Positions 1-12,239 of a stretch of DNA of 64,000 bases are shown here, one piece after another; the first letter of the stretch is position 1, and each line of letters starts with the position of its first letter. The translations under genes and the position numbers were made by a program. The stretch is from Byssothecium circinans. Lineage: Eukaryota > Ascomycota > Dothideomycetes > Pleosporales > Massarinaceae. The notes beneath the pieces were generated by a model. The model saw only the letters and a program-made list of their open reading frames with translations, made no database searches and was not told where the DNA came from. The stretch lies in assembly GCA_010015675.1 (NCBI GenBank), contig ML976985.1:62001-126000 (forward strand). The letters run 5' to 3'.

Positions 1-202
1 TGGGATGGATGATGTTCGAAATGCAAGAGCCGGGGTGAGGGAAGCTCTGACCAACTATAATCCCCACAGCGCGTTCGGCGCTAAGGCAGGATAAACGCGG
101 CAATTGAGGCTCAAATAATACTAACCTCGCTTCTTCACTTCAGAGTCTTGGACGTTCTTTTTTCCCTGCTCGCTCTGTACATAGGTGTACTTATTGGAAG
201 AG

Positions 203-1309
203 ATGGCGAGTCTCCAGTCGCTCAGGGCGAATTGCCGCAAGGTACGTGGATTTCATTGAACAATATGCCCTGGTGAGGTAGTGGCCATGTGAAAATTGTA
301 GTGATGGAATGAGGATCAGAAAAGAGAGTTGAGAGTCAATTGGGTGCCATTGGGACATTTCTTGGATGCGGAAAGATATGTTTCTTACCGGAGATTTTGT
401 GCTATCATGGTCATTAATACATAGACAGGTCATGTGCATAGGCCGGAACTATGCGTAAGAAACAGCAACGCCCAAATATGGAGCGTACGCCATCTAACTC
501 GGAGATAGCGACCATATTAAGGAGCTGAACAGTGCCCGCCCAAAGCAACCCTTCTTCTTCCTCAAGCCCCCATCGTCAATCCTGCTCCCGGGAACCGGGC
601 CCGTTCTACGTCCGCGAGGCGTGACCGTGCACTACGAAGTCGAACTCGGACTCATCATGGGAAAGCAAGTGCGGGATCTACATCCTGAGGACACAAAAGG
701 AGCTCTAGATGCGATTGAAGGTATGATGTATTACATGCTCTGACTTCGAAAACGCCAACAAACTGTTCCATGCATTCCCGAAATCTCGTTGAAAACCGCA
801 GACTAACTTTTGATGTAAGGATATCTGCTCGCCGTTGATATGACTGCCCGAAATGTCCAAGACGAAGCGAAGAGGAAAGGGCTGCCGTGGGTAAGATTGC
901 CACTGTACGAACTGCCCATGAGACACGCTAACCTCGTATCTCAACCTCGTAGTCAATTGCAAAGGGTTTTGATACATTCATGCCCATTAGCAACATCATC
1001 CCCAAAGCACGCATCCCTGACCCCCAGAAGGCTCACTTGTGGCTCTCAGTCAACAACGAAGTGAAACAGTCTGATAACACAGAACTGATGCTCTTCCGGA
1101 TCCCAAGACAGCTGAGTGACATTAGTCGAGTGATGACACTCGAGAAGGGCGACATCGTCCTCACAGGCACGCCAAAAGGTGTGGGGCCTGTGAAGACGGG
1201 AGACGTTATGCGGGCGGGCTTGAAGGTAGACGGTGAAGATATTGGAGAAGCGAGTATCGAGGTACCGGTAGTGGATCGTGAAGGATTGTATGAATTTAAG
1301 GAAACTTGA
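203..1309 (+). CDS. FAHD1-like fumarylacetoacetate hydrolase family protein (acylpyruvase/oxaloacetate decarboxylase type)
   Basis: Five exons are read as 203-241, 429-454, 509-720, 820-890 and 953-1309, giving 234 codons plus stop with GT-AG introns throughout. The protein has the FAH-fold signatures in order: CIGRNYA near residue 15, HYEVELGLIMG with the E-x-E metal-binding pair, VDMTARNVQDEAKRKGLPW, and TLEKGDIVLTGTPKGVGPV near the C-terminus. These match human FAHD1 block for block, and the length is close to that family (about 220 residues). Known family members split acylpyruvates or decarboxylate oxaloacetate with Mg2+, often in mitochondria. The N-terminus here (MASLQSLRANCRK) is short and weakly basic, so mitochondrial import is possible but unproven. 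It converges on the coiled-coil gene downstream (117 bp between stops). Exact substrate is inference. Confidence 0.9.
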
Positions 1310-1426
1310 CTGGACTGCCATCCGGGGAGCAAATCAAACGCCCAGTCTTGTGTCAGCATTTGGGTACACTGCCAATGGTCCGAAAAGCAGAATTGTCCTC
1401 GAATTCCAGCTTTTTTATTGAAAATA

Positions 1427-2992
1427 TCAAAAATTCTGATCCGGTTTATCCATTTCATGTGTTGGTGATGCTACTGTCGATGCTGAATCAGTTGCTGGTG
1501 CCTGTCGCGGCGGCGTAGCTTCCTTTCGGGCCATAGACATCTGCTTGACCGTGCTTCTACGTAGACTTAGCGACATGAATTCGCCCTTCGGGTTGCGGCG
1601 TGTGGCTCTCTGCGAGATTTGGTTTGACACATTGGGTGGGCCTTGACGTGGTTTCTCACGACCAGGTTGTTTTTGCCGCGCATTTGACTTTGCAGGAGCA
1701 CGTTGCTTTTTTCGCGGATTCGACTTCGCAGGGGCAGGTCGCACTGGGGCTTTCCCATGAGGTTCGCTGGACTTGGCTGGTTCAACACGCTGGGTCGCTT
1801 GCAACGCTGAGCTCATCATTGCCTTTGTTCCTACATTCTGAGTGGCCGGACGTTTGCTCTGATTGTAGTCTTCCTGTGACTGCATCATTCGGCGTAGCCG
1901 TTCAGCCTCTGAATCAAGAGACATCTTCTGCTTCTTCCTAGGACTGGACATCTCGTCGAGATAGTCTGTCGCTACTGAACTCAAGTCACGCTCATCAACA
2001 TCTATCTGCGTTGTGGCCTGAGTCTCAGTCAACGGTTGCTCGATTGACTCAATGATCTGTGCTTCCTGAAAGTACTGGTTACCGGTTGTCACGCCTTGAG
2101 CGACCTGGTACGCAGTATGTGTGGGCTGTCTAAGGTTTTGTCGCTCATCAGCAATCTGATAGTCTGAAGTCGGATGCACCGTTGGCGAAGAATGTTGTCG
2201 GCCCTTTGGTCGATCTGCTGCCTGGTAGCCAGAGGCTGGGGGTAAGGTTGACGAAGCACTATGATCATGTTAGTGAATATTTCTTCAAGCCCAAATCAGG
2301 GAAAACATTTCCAGATATACGACGCCGCTCTAGACTCACAAATATTGACCAGGCAACGGTGGGCTTCGAGGTACTTCAATGTGGCTTCGCCCCGATTGTA
2401 TCCCGTGAGGGTTATGCTGGGTGTCCCTGAGGGTTTGTTTGAGGTGTGTGATCTCCGCTGCTTGGGTGCTGCATGCCTTCCTCATGGACTCCAGCTCCAG
2501 TTGCATTGTTGTGACTTGGTTTCCGAAGCTGTTGAACAAGCGGAGCTGTTTCTCGATGGCCACCAAGCGACCAGACAGTCCTTTGGTCATAGTGTCGGTT
2601 CTAGATAGCGCACCCTCAAGTTGCTCCATCTTCTGCTCAGCTGCTCGCTCAACTTGTATGATACCGTCCTGGCAAGACTGGAACATTGGCCGCCAGCTAT
2701 TCGATGACTTCTTCAGATCAGCCAGCTCTTCATCATGTTCCTTCAAGATGCGACTGATTCTCATGTCCTTCTCTTTCTGCAGCGGACCGTCGAGCTCTTC
2801 CTTCAACTGAGCGACCTCGCTTACAGCAGTAGCACTTGCCCGAGCAGCTTTCTCTGTTCCGTGTTTAAGGCTGTTGAGCGTCGCTTCGTGACTGTTCACG
2901 CGCTGTGAGAGATGCTGGTGCTCGTCCCGCCATTGTCGTGCGCGCAAAAAGTCTGTTGGAATGACCCTGGGTGTTGGCGTCGACGCAGGCAT
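1427..2992 (-). CDS. Coiled-coil protein of unknown function
   Basis: Two exons (2992-2340 and 2258-1427) joined by an intron with donor GTGAGT and acceptor ATCATAG give 494 residues in frame. The first ATG, MPASTPTPR, is used; the frame is open further 5' but has no earlier ATG that I can see, so an upstream exon cannot be excluded. Residues about 20-210 are rich in heptad-like Leu/Ala/Glu/Lys (for example LNSLKHG, AVSEVAQLKEEL, KQLRLFNSFGNQVTTMQLELESM) and predict a long coiled coil. The C-terminal half is disordered and basic, with Lys/Arg/Pro/Gln-rich repeats around APAKSN and RKKQ that could be a nuclear-localisation region. I do not recognise the family. A structural or chromosome-associated role is speculation. 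Confidence 0.7.
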
Positions 2993-3334
2993 CTGAGCGA
3001 CTGGCGGTGACTTTCTCGGACAGCTTCCTTTGCAATCGGGCAGGAGAGATGGAAGAAATGAGCGTGGCGAGCGAAACAGGGGCGGTGATGTTGTAATCAA
3101 AGATGGGAAGGGTGGAGGTGAGAAAAGGGGAATAAGCCGTGAGCCGCTGCTTTGAGGTTCGACGTGTTGGGATGGCTCGAGGAAGGTGGGGAGACTAGTC
3201 GGCCGTGCCTTCCTCCCATGTCTTGCTGACCGTCCCCTGAGTACAGTACCTCAACTCTAGCGACAGGATCAAGACGAAAAAGTTATGATTGAGTTAATTG
3301 AAACGTGATTGTATTTGTCTCTACCTACTTTGCG
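2993..3334. other. Intergenic, no gene seen
   Basis: About 340 bases between the start of the coiled-coil gene and the stop of the zinc-finger/Smr gene, both on the minus strand. It must hold the promoter of the former and the 3' end of the latter. No ORF or RNA gene is supported. Confidence 0.5.
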
Positions 3335-5652
3335 TCATAGGCCACGTCTCGGTCCCTTAGGCGCATCTAGAATCTCGTCCCTCTTCATGATCCTGACTTT
3401 GGTGTCTTTTTGAACCCCCTCTCCCTCACCTGGTGACCCACCTTCACTATCCTTAGCCCGCTCTGCTACGCTTCTGTCGTAGCTGGTAGGGTCAATGCCA
3501 AGAATACCGCCGACGTTGTTGCGATCACCAGGAACAGAGAATTCGCGGTAGGCATATCTCCACTCGTTTAGGAAAGTACGGACGGCCTTACCGACCTTGT
3601 CTTTGCCATTCTTTGAATGATGACCGGTGCCCGTGATGGCATAGACAGGACGAGTGGATGAGCTGTGCTTGAGGAGGATGCCTTCGAGGTACGATACAGC
3701 TTCGTCTGGATGAAGGCCTGCAAATGGCGTTAGTAGCGGCTTTGAAGGCGTGGAGAGATAAACCCACCATGAAGATCCACATAGAGCTCACGTGCATCCG
3801 GCCCGCTGTCTTTATTTCGCTCCTCATACAGGATACGGGCGGCTTCACGGTGAGCTTCTCGCATGAGGTTGTTCTCACCCTGACCCCGAAGGCTCAGGGC
3901 TTTCGCGGCACGAGAATCACTGCGATTCCAAGCTTGAGCGGCGCTCTGCAAGAATTTATTCCTCAAGCTACCATGTTTAAACGCCTCCGTGCGAGCTTGG
4001 AGGTAGGCCTTGTTCGCCTTTTCACCAGTGTCCAGCCACGGGATGTGTTGAGGAGCGGGAATAGCCTGGGCTGCAGCACTATTCTCGCGGGAGCCATTGA
4101 AGCTCTTTGTTGGCCGTAAAGGTTTGCGAAGCTGAGCAGGCGCGGGAGAGGGAGACATTCGCACAACATCCGCAAGGTTATTCGACTGCTCCCTGTTGTT
4201 GTGACCATGCCCACCCCGCTTGCCATGATGCCGTTTGGCACCTTTTGCGGCGGCGGCAGAACCAAGGCTTGGGAATGCTTCATTGTCGTCGACAGCAAGG
4301 ACAGAAGGTGTAGTGGCCCGCGAATGCTGACGACTACCAGGTCTAGACTGCGGCCGGCTCATGTTGCCAGGACTGAAGTTGGGAAACGGACTAAGGCCTG
4401 GCGGAGGGTGTTTTGCGCCGCCTGTAGACAAGCCATAGAACTGCTCGAGTGAGACACCCTCAGCACCGGCAAGCTGAGCAGCCCAGCCAGGCGATCCGCT
4501 AGCTTGAAGCACTGGGAAAGCCTCGTAGTCCTGCATCTGAAAGTTCGGAACAGCAGCCTGCAGTGGTGGTGTGGCAGCATCCGAGATAACCATGCGGGCC
4601 ATCAAGGCTGAGGGGTCGTGGGAGAACGCGCATGTCGTACCCGCTAGGCAGTTTCCGTTCATAAAGTATCTTGGATGCAAAATCAGCACTCTAATCTTAG
4701 TAATTGAGGGTGTCACTCACTTGCACAGAGTCCGAGAAGTATCGTGACTGAACCTGCAATCAGCCCTCGCACACGATCCCGATGACATGTAGTATTTGCA
4801 GATGATATTGCTCCTCGCCTGACCCGCGGGCGTGGCAGGCCTGAATGCTGGGCTCATCGATTTTCCTATGTGAAAGGTCGCTGGCTCAGGGACAGGTGCG
4901 GGCACGTGTTGGCCTTCGAGGGCTTGAGTACCCATGAGCGTGAGGAGTGCAGCACTGAGATCATATCCACTGGCTTCAAGTGCCTTTTCAATTTCCTCGT
5001 CGGGTCGGTCATCCCGGAGGATCGATCGAAGCATGTCATAAGGACCCATATCTACTGTCTGAGGCTGGATCCATTCCGCCGCGGCACCATTGAGTGTGCC
5101 GTCGCCGAGGATGGACGAAGATTCGGTGCTCCCAGAGTCATCGTTCACGAGCCAATCTACCGAGTCGCTTCCCAAATCACCATACAGCTCTGTGTTCGGG
5201 CTCGCTCCCTCGCTGAACTGGTACGCGCTCAGGCTGGGACTATGGGGGATGTGCGGGCTCGAGAATGCGAGACGAGGGGACGGTCGTGGAGAGGTAAAAG
5301 GAGACGCGTTTGACGACTTTGCGCGAGTGAAGCCTGGAGGAGCAATGCCAAAGCCCGGGGGCGGGTGCATGCGTGGTGACTGACTGACGGGCGTGGTCGC
5401 GCGGTTCGCCTGCCATGGAGCGGGAGACGGGCGGCGAATGACAGTATGACGGCTCGGGGGTGGAGAGCTCGAGGAGCTCCCAGCGTCGCGAAAGCGCCAG
5501 AGACAATCCAGCACAACATTCTCTAGGGATTTGCCCGTGAGGCCTGTCCGCTTGCGCAGCAGCTCTTCTAGCCTGTCCGTCTGTTCCTCCTCATCGAGCG
5601 TGTCGTCTTGCAGGACGGGCAGCGCAGCCTCGTATGCGTCATCGGAAACCAT
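3335..5652 (-). CDS. CCCH zinc-finger and Smr-domain RNA-binding protein
   Basis: Three exons (5652-4721, 4669-3768, 3717-3335) give 738 residues. Visible parts in order: an N-terminal acidic helix; a CUE-like stretch around residues 215-255 (PYDMLRSILRDDRPDEEIEKAL); two tandem CCCH fingers, Cys285-Cys294-Cys299-His303 (CX8CX4CX3H) and Cys310-Cys318-Cys324-His328 (CX7CX5CX3H); a long disordered Ser/Pro/Gly segment; then a C-terminal Smr domain with LYVDLHG split by intron 2, followed by LHPDEAVSYL and the ITGTGHHSKNGKDKVG core. Smr domains bind or cleave nucleic acid (MutS2 C-terminus, Cue2-type proteins), and CCCH fingers bind RNA, so a role in mRNA surveillance or turnover is likely. That role is inferred from domains only. 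The start at MVSDDAYEAALPV is chosen because residues upstream of it are not protein-like. Confidence 0.9.
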
Positions 5653-6669
5653 CTTCCAGCAGAGAGAGCCGGCACCGGCGAGGCTGCTAGGTGGGAAAGT
5701 GGATGCAGATATCTGATAGCGAGTTACGACCTCTAGACATCCGAAGGTCAAGAGGGGTAGCGTGCGTAGTGCGGCGGTACTGGTTGAGTGACGCACGCGC
5801 GCTTGAGAGGGTCGGAGCGCAAGGAGTTGGGAATTGAAGCTGGGCTAATTAAAGGGTTTGGGAGCTCGCAGAGAGGCGGCCAGGCTAGCAGGCAAGGTGA
5901 AGCAAAGAATATATGGGGGAGGCTGTGGTAAGAGTCGGCGCAGAGCTGGGGACAAGTGTAGAGACAGATGCAGAGCGGCAGTCTTGGCTGAGGGAGCTTG
6001 ATTCCACGGTACTAGGTAGGTGGTACGTCCAGCCCTACGCGGCGAGATGTGGGGGAGGAGATGCCTGCCGCGGTCAACAGACAACGTCGCTACTCATGTC
6101 TCTAGGAGTTGGATTGACAAAGCGCAGCAAGACCAGTCTTGAGGTCTTGAGGTCTTGTTCAGCGTGGAAGCCGGAGGAGTCAGCGGGCTGAAATGGTGAG
6201 GATGGCAGACGGTGAGCAACACCTCGTAGCTGGTCGTTCGGGGATCGAATATTGAGGCTGATTTGACATGGATTACCGCATCTAGCCCGGCACATGCATA
6301 CGTCCTTGTAAATTGTAAATGGTCACTGTGTGTCCGCTCTCGTGCGCACGGGAGACGCGGATGATGTGAAGCTGCCCGTGCATGTAGATATGCGGCCTTG
6401 ACATCTGGTAGCGGCGATTGATGACGTGAAACCAGCACTCTTACGGCCCAGCGAGCACCACACGTCTCCTGCGCCGACTTGTCCTCCCAGCCATAATCTA
6501 CATTCCCGATGGCAACGACCGTCCGCAGTGCGACCTAAGTATCCGTTGACCTTTATCCTCCTTCTTGTCACATCACATCCCATCCCATCACATCCCATTG
6601 CATCCTTCCCACAACATCCTCCGCGCCGTTCCGCTACCCCGATCGACTGGAAACCTTTCCACCTTCACG
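5653..6669. promoter_or_regulatory. Divergent promoter region between the zinc-finger/Smr gene and TVP38
   Basis: About 1 kb separates two divergent start codons and should hold both promoters. Just before the TVP38 start (about 6570-6605) lies a pyrimidine-rich stretch of CATCA/CATCC repeats, then CTTTCCACCTTCACG directly before ATG, typical of a fungal leader. Small ORFs here look like chance. Confidence 0.55.
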
Positions 6670-7876
6670 ATGCCTGTCGAGGAAGACTACGATGCACGCG
6701 CTCTTGCACTTCCTATAGACGACTCCGACTCGTCTCCGGAACGGGGCAACTCGCCCATCTGGTCGCGCCGGTCGACATCGTTCCGTCGCAACAGCTCCAA
6801 CTTCGCGCACCAGCCCTCCCGAATACAAAAGCTGATGGATCAGTACAACAAACTGAATAATCGTGTAATGGCACAGTACAATCGCCTCCGTCCCTTTCAG
6901 AAAGTGCTTGTTATTGTCGGAGGGTTGGTTGTAAGCGTTGCAAGCATAATATTTCTAGTCTACAATGAGCGCATATTCCACAGCTTGCTGCCTGTAGCGC
7001 AGAAGTGGAGGGACATAACAGCCGGCTGGCTGATACTTTGGGCTTTGATATTCGTCGTGTCTTTCCCGCCCTTGATCGGGTACTCGAGTCTCTTGACCAT
7101 CGCGGGTTTCGTCTATGGATTTCCAAATGGGTACGTGTGCTCCTGCCTCAATACTTCATATGTGAAAGAAGCTGACAACGATCTGTAGTTGGTTCATAGC
7201 AGCAACAGCGACAGTGGCTGGCTCCACCGCATCTTTCATCCTTTCTCGCTCCCTACTTCGCACCTTCGTAGCTCGCCTCCTTGCCAACGACACGCGTTTC
7301 GCCGCTCTAGCCCTCACCCTTAAACACGATGGTCTGAAGCTCCTCGTAATGGTGCGCCTCTGCCCGTTACCCTATTCGCTCTCCAACGGCGCCGTAGCCA
7401 CATTCCCGACTGTGTCCTGGCCGTCCTTTGCTCTGGCCACTGCCATTGTAACCCCCAAACTCATGCTACACATCTTCATCGGCAGCCAACTCGAGAAAAT
7501 TGCGGAGAGCGGTGGCAAGATGGGCGCTAGGACGAAGGCTTTGAGTTATGTCAGTATTGCCATTGGAGTCGTAGCTGGTGCAGTAACAGCTTGGTTCATG
7601 TATAAGAAGACCAAAGAGCGAGCTGCCCAGCTAGAGGAAGAAGAGCGACGAGGAATTAGGAGGACCTCCATTGAGGACTTGGACCGCGACTATGCAGATG
7701 ACCCCGATGCGCTGGAAGCTGCGAGGACATTGAGGGAGGACGACGATGATATCAGCCTGAGATCAGGTTGGGGGGGTGACTACCATGACGAGCCTACGGA
7801 TTTCGAAGACGACGCTCTCCAAATCCCAGACGACCCCTTCAGCGCCGGCGACGATGAAGGCCGAGGGAAGGCTTGA
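6670..7876 (+). CDS. TVP38: Tvp38/TMEM64 family Golgi membrane protein
   Basis: Two exons (6670-7130, 7189-7876) joined by a 58-nt GTACGT/TAG intron encode 382 residues. A disordered Ser/Arg N-terminus is followed by a hydrophobic segment (KVLVIVGGLVVSVASIIFLV), then the SNARE-associated/DedA-like core: FVVSFPPLIGYSSLLTIAGF, the FVYGFPNGW glycine motif at the splice junction, MVRLCPLPYSLSNGA and TPKLMLHIFIGSQL. The C-terminal tail is acidic (RTLREDDDDISL, PTDFEDDALQIPDD). The family sits in Golgi/ER membranes, and DedA/VTT relatives are linked to lipid scrambling and vesicle traffic. The length suits fungal Tvp38. Family assignment is firm; function in this organism is by analogy. Confidence 0.93.
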
Positions 7877-8768
7877 GTTCGTACTGTACATATGTGACAT
7901 TGTGAATTCTTTTGTATGTGTATGCTTGTTTAGAAGATCACTAGACGAACGCATTAGTTACGGCGTTTTTGAGGCGCCTGCGTTATAATCGAATCAATGA
8001 CAGGCCTGTTTGAACTTGCTCCTACGCGAACCTCCTTTTGAGGGGCACTGTTGCGTCGTTGAAAAAGCTGGCAGTGACAAATTTGTGTTAAGCCCCTTGT
8101 TGTAGGTCTGGCAGAGCCATAAATTCTATAACTGCGTTAATAGGAGCCTTCTAGAGGCTTCCTGAACAGACTTTCACTGCCAGACGAGAGGAGCATCAGA
8201 CAGGGCCTCGTCCCACTCTTTGAGAAGCACCAGGAGGCTTTCACAGGTTGTAATAGCGCCAGTGTAAAGGTGCCCGTCAAACCCCAGGCAGAGCTTTGCA
8301 AACTACACGTATCAAGAAAACTGTTCACTTCTACTGCAGTGGCACCTTTGTCGACTACGAAGGCGGCGGGCTCAAAAAAACAAGTCAGTCCACGCCGTGT
8401 TTGCGGATTCAGAAGACGGGAGTTGGATGGCGAAGAACATGATGCATCACAGCAGCAGGACACAGAACAGTGAACAAGGGAAATGGATTCGCATAGACAC
8501 AGTAGCAAGCACCACCGCTCGCCCCCAAAAGATCAGGGCCCATATCCACAGCTAAACGGAAAGGAAATTCGGGTAGTAAGAGGTGGAGGTGGTTTTTGGT
8601 CGAGCTTCCAAGCTAAGTTCCCATCGGACCATTTCAAAACAGAGATTTTCCTATTGAGACAGCTGATGGCGAGGACGCATCTTCTATTATACATCTAATC
8701 TCAATATCCGATCAGCAAATTTCGCCCCGCATGGACCGGAAGAGAGCACCCACTCCTTAAAACTTCGT
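7877..8768. other. Convergent 3' intergenic region, no gene seen
   Basis: About 890 bases between the stops of TVP38 and ATP1. A minus-strand ORF at 8137-8508 is Ser/Cys-rich with no family features and no leader, so I do not call it. The 11-mer CCTCCTTTTGA at 8031-8041 recurs in the hairpin near 58.5 kb. Confidence 0.5.
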
Positions 8769-11298
8769 CTATACGAAAGACTTGGTGAAGCTCTGGACGA
8801 CATCCTTCAGCTTGCCCTCAAGCTCCTTGCTGAGCGCACCTTCCCGGTCGATCTGGGCAAGGAGCTCAGACTCATTGGATCGGAGGTGGGCAAGGAAGTC
8901 AGCCTCCCACTGAAGAATCTTGTTGACGGGAACGTTGTCCAAAAGACCATTGACACCAGCGAAGATAAGGGGCACCATCTCGTTGACAGCCATAGGCGAG
9001 TACTGCTTCTGCTTGAGGAGCTCGGTGAGACGCTCACCACGGCTTAGGGTTTGCTTCGTGGCAGCATCCAAATCGGAACCGAACTGGGCGAAAGCGGCCA
9101 CCTCGCGGTACTGAGCCAAGAAGAGCTTGAGTGAACCAGCGACTTGCTTCATGGCCTTGAGCTGGGCAGCGGAACCGACACGGGAGACGGAAAGACCGAC
9201 GTTGATGGCGGGACGGATACCCTTGTAGAACAGCTCGGCCTCCAAGAAGATCTGACCGTCGGTGATGGAAATGACGTTGGTGGGAATGTAGGCAGACACA
9301 TCACCACCCTGGGTCTCAATGATGGGCAGAGCAGTGAGTGAGCCGCCACCGTGCTTGTCGCTCATCTTGGCAGCACGCTCGAGGAGACGAGAGTGGAGGT
9401 AGAAAACGCTATGCAGTGTCAGCTAAGTTCCATTGAACAAAATCCATCATGACTTACTCTCCAGGGTAGGCCTCACGCCCAGGGGGACGACGAAGCAGGA
9501 GGGACATTTGACGGTAAGCAACAGCCTGCTTGGACAGGTCATCGTAGACGATGAGAGCGTGCTTTCCATTGTCGCGGAAATATTCACCTATTGAACATGC
9601 TTTGTGATATGTTAGAAGAGCCGATGACATGTTGAAAGTAGTTCAAAAGAAGAGTGAAATCGAAGACAACAACGGAATGCAAAGGTAGGGCGGAATTGCT
9701 AGAATCTGGAAGAGAAGAGATGGGAAGGAAAACCGAAGAAAAGACAAAAGAGAAGTATATACAGGCTCTCGCGTAGCAGAAAAAGTGGGATGTAAGTAAT
9801 ACTGTAAAACCCATCCAAGGGTGATACAGCGTCCAATACTTGGGTTAGAGGACAAGGTCTTACTGTCTCGAGAGTGAGGCTGGGTAGCTGCCCTCCATTC
9901 CACTTTTTCTTCTGCGCGAGAGACAGGATGGTTGGGTGAGAGCCAAGCATCACGTGGTGCTCGCCCACGTGTCGCTCTTGCCACATGAGAAAACGCGCGT
10001 CAAAACAACGCAAAAAGGGGGAATCTGAAAACCGCTACAAAACTAAGAGAGGGGGATTTACGTACCAGTGAATGGTGCGATATACTGGAGGGGCGCTGCC
10101 TCAGAGGCAGTGGCAGCGACAATAACTGTATATTTCATGGCGTCGTTCTCCTCGAGGGTCTTGACAAGCTGAGCAACAGTGGAGCGCTTCTGGCCGACGG
10201 CAACGTAGACGCAGTAGAGCTTCTTGGTCTCGTCGTTGGCGTTGTTCCATCGCTTCTGGTTGAGGATGGTGTCGAGAGCGACAGCAGTCTTTCCGGTTTG
10301 ACGATCGCCAATGATCAACTCACGCTGTCCACGGCCAATGGGCACCATGGCATCGACAGACTTGAGACCAGTCTGCACGGGCTGGTTGACGGAGTGACGG
10401 GGCAGGATACCGGGAGCCTTGAGCTGGGCACGGCGCCTCTCAGAGAACTTGATGGGGCCCTTGCCGTCAATGGGGTTACCGAGAGCGTCGACGACACGGC
10501 CGAGAAGAGCTTCACCGACGGGGACATCGACCTACACATGTTAACTTATGGCTCGACCATGGTGAGCTAGAGCACTCACAATCTCACCCGTCCGCTTGAC
10601 GGTCTCGCCCTCCTTGACCAATCGATCGGAACCGAAAAGCACAACACCGACCTGGCCGGCCTCCAAGTTCATGCACATGCCCTTGACACCAGAGGCAAAT
10701 CTACATACCGTCAGCTTGATGTTGTATCTTGCGCTAGGGAGCTAGGGTAGCACATACTCGACGAGCTCCTCGGCCTGGACATTGTTCATGCCGTGAACGC
10801 GGGCAATACCGTCACTATACGCCCATCGTCAGCTCTTTCGTCCTGTTTGATGCCTGCGATGGCTTGTTGGTGTTGGGCCCGCGTACCCGACGGAGAGAAC
10901 ACGTCCAGTCTCGGCAAGACCGGCCTCCTCTTGCACACCCCGAATTCTCTGCTCGAGAATGGAGGAAACCTCGGTCGGAGAAGCTTTGGCATCGGCGGCA
11001 TAGCATCGCATCTGCTTCGCGGCGTTGAAGTAGGCGGGTGTGCGGGTCTGTCGCGGATCAGCACTGCACTCGGTACAAGAGCTCCCTCCCTCGCGGCCAT
11101 CACAGCAGCCCCAGCCCAACGAAGCTCAATTGTAGCGCAATTGGCATTAGAAGTTGGTTCCAAGGGCCTGCAGATGATGGCTCGATGGATTGCAGGCGCA
11201 ATTGCAGCTGCGGGAGATAGACTTACCGAAGCAATCCTGCTCGATGCAGAAATTGCCGCGACCCGGCGGCTCGACGTACGGAGGGCTCTCGAGAACAT
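8769..11298 (-). CDS. ATP1: Mitochondrial F1Fo ATP synthase subunit alpha, nuclear encoded
   Basis: Seven exons, 11298-11227, 11047-10887, 10814-10758, 10700-10580, 10531-10066, 9587-9458 and 9408-8769, sum to 1647 nt (548 residues). The N-terminus [24 protein letters not shown] is a classic mitochondrial presequence. It is followed by [20 protein letters not shown] and [17 protein letters not shown] (beta-barrel crown), the P-loop GDRQTGKT at residues 212-219, [14 protein letters not shown], and the C-terminal helical region ending in [12 protein letters not shown]. The length and blocks match fungal ATP1 throughout. The subunit forms the alpha3beta3 head that makes ATP on the matrix side of the inner membrane; alpha sites bind nucleotide but are non-catalytic. 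Six introns is many for this window. Intron 5 (9588-10065) is 478 nt, far longer than the 48-179 nt of the others, and is annotated separately. Confidence 0.97.
9588..10065 (-). promoter_or_regulatory. Promoter-like structure inside the 478-nt intron 5 of ATP1
   Basis: Read in the gene's direction the intron holds two CACGTG E-boxes 15 bp apart (9966-9971 and 9951-9956), a TATATA at 9761-9756, a long pyrimidine-rich run (about 9750-9700), and an ATG at 9630-9628 in TTTCAACATGTCA context. From that ATG 14 codons run without a stop through the intron end and enter exon 6 in the ATP1 frame (…CSI then GEYFRDN). The order E-box, TATA, CT tract, ATG is that of a fungal core promoter. No box C/D snoRNA signature was found in the intron. 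That it drives a transcript is inference. Confidence 0.35.
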
Positions 11299-12239
11299 TT
11301 TGCGGACCTCAGGAGGCGAATTGGATAGTTCTGCGATCAATTGAGATTGATGCAGAAGGAGCGGAGATGGGGGTGATACGGGTGAAGTTGAAAGACGGAG
11401 AGGATGGTGAGGAGCTTTCCGCTTGCACGGAAAGAAACTACTCTGCTTAGTCACCCGCCCCGGGCAGATCCCTAGTAACGCAACGGCCACACCTGCGGAC
11501 AGATAAACTCGGGAAACAAGCTCTAAAACCCGCATCACCAGTATAGCTCAGCAGTTAGTGAGAGTAAGAGGGACTGAATCACCTTTGGATGAGTTTTGCG
11601 GAGTAAGGCTGTTGGCTTATTTGCTATTGAGACGAGCCTAAGCCATCTACCATGGTAATAACACGCGGCTCATTAGACTACTTCTACTGAGAATCTCATT
11701 GTGACCAATGCGAACAATGTCAGATGTTCAACAGTACATGCAGCTCTGGTCGGTTTGTAGTCCCCAAGCTTCCAAATTTCGCTGTCGGCTGCCTTCGTGT
11801 AGTAGGGGAAATCGGCACCAAGGTAGAAACAACAAGGTAGCCTTTTTGTGTAAAGATTTCGTATAGCCTGCCAGAGTTTGACAGACATCGTAAGACGAAA
11901 TTACTGCCGCCAGCTTTTCAACCCCGCGAGAGGCTTGCGAGCAACAGAGGCGCAAACTCGTGTCACATTCAGAAGGCTCGATGTTGTTGGCTGGAACATA
12001 TCACTTTCAAGCAGTTTATATATACTAATCCAGTGAAATCAAAATGTATTTACACTAAAGCCCTCAGTACGAGCAAATGTCAACAGTTCCACCTTTATTC
12101 TCACTATGACCTCCGTTCCACCTCTTCCCCAGTCCCAAAGTTAACAGCACATCACTTGGATATATAGTTTGCCGTCTTCCAACCATTCTAATCGGCACAG
12201 ACTTTGACCTTTCCAACTTCCTCTTGGTTACCGCCCGTT
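11299..12239. promoter_or_regulatory. ATP1 upstream region and 3' flank of the Mpo1-like gene
   Basis: About 940 bases. The ATP1 leader (11299-11460) is pyrimidine-rich on the sense strand. The rest, to the stop of the minus-strand Mpo1-like gene, is AT-richer and shows nothing I can name. Confidence 0.45.

Noticed and set aside
8137..8508. 123-residue minus-strand ORF between TVP38 and ATP1
   Set aside because: Ser/Cys-rich, no domain, no leader or splice signals, and located between two gene ends.
9588..10065. Box C/D snoRNA inside the long ATP1 intron
   Set aside because: No paired C (RTGATGA) and D (CTGA) boxes with terminal stem were found on the sense strand.
10793..11344. 183-residue plus-strand ORF over the ATP1 5' exons
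   Set aside because: Antisense shadow of ATP1 exons 1-3 and introns.
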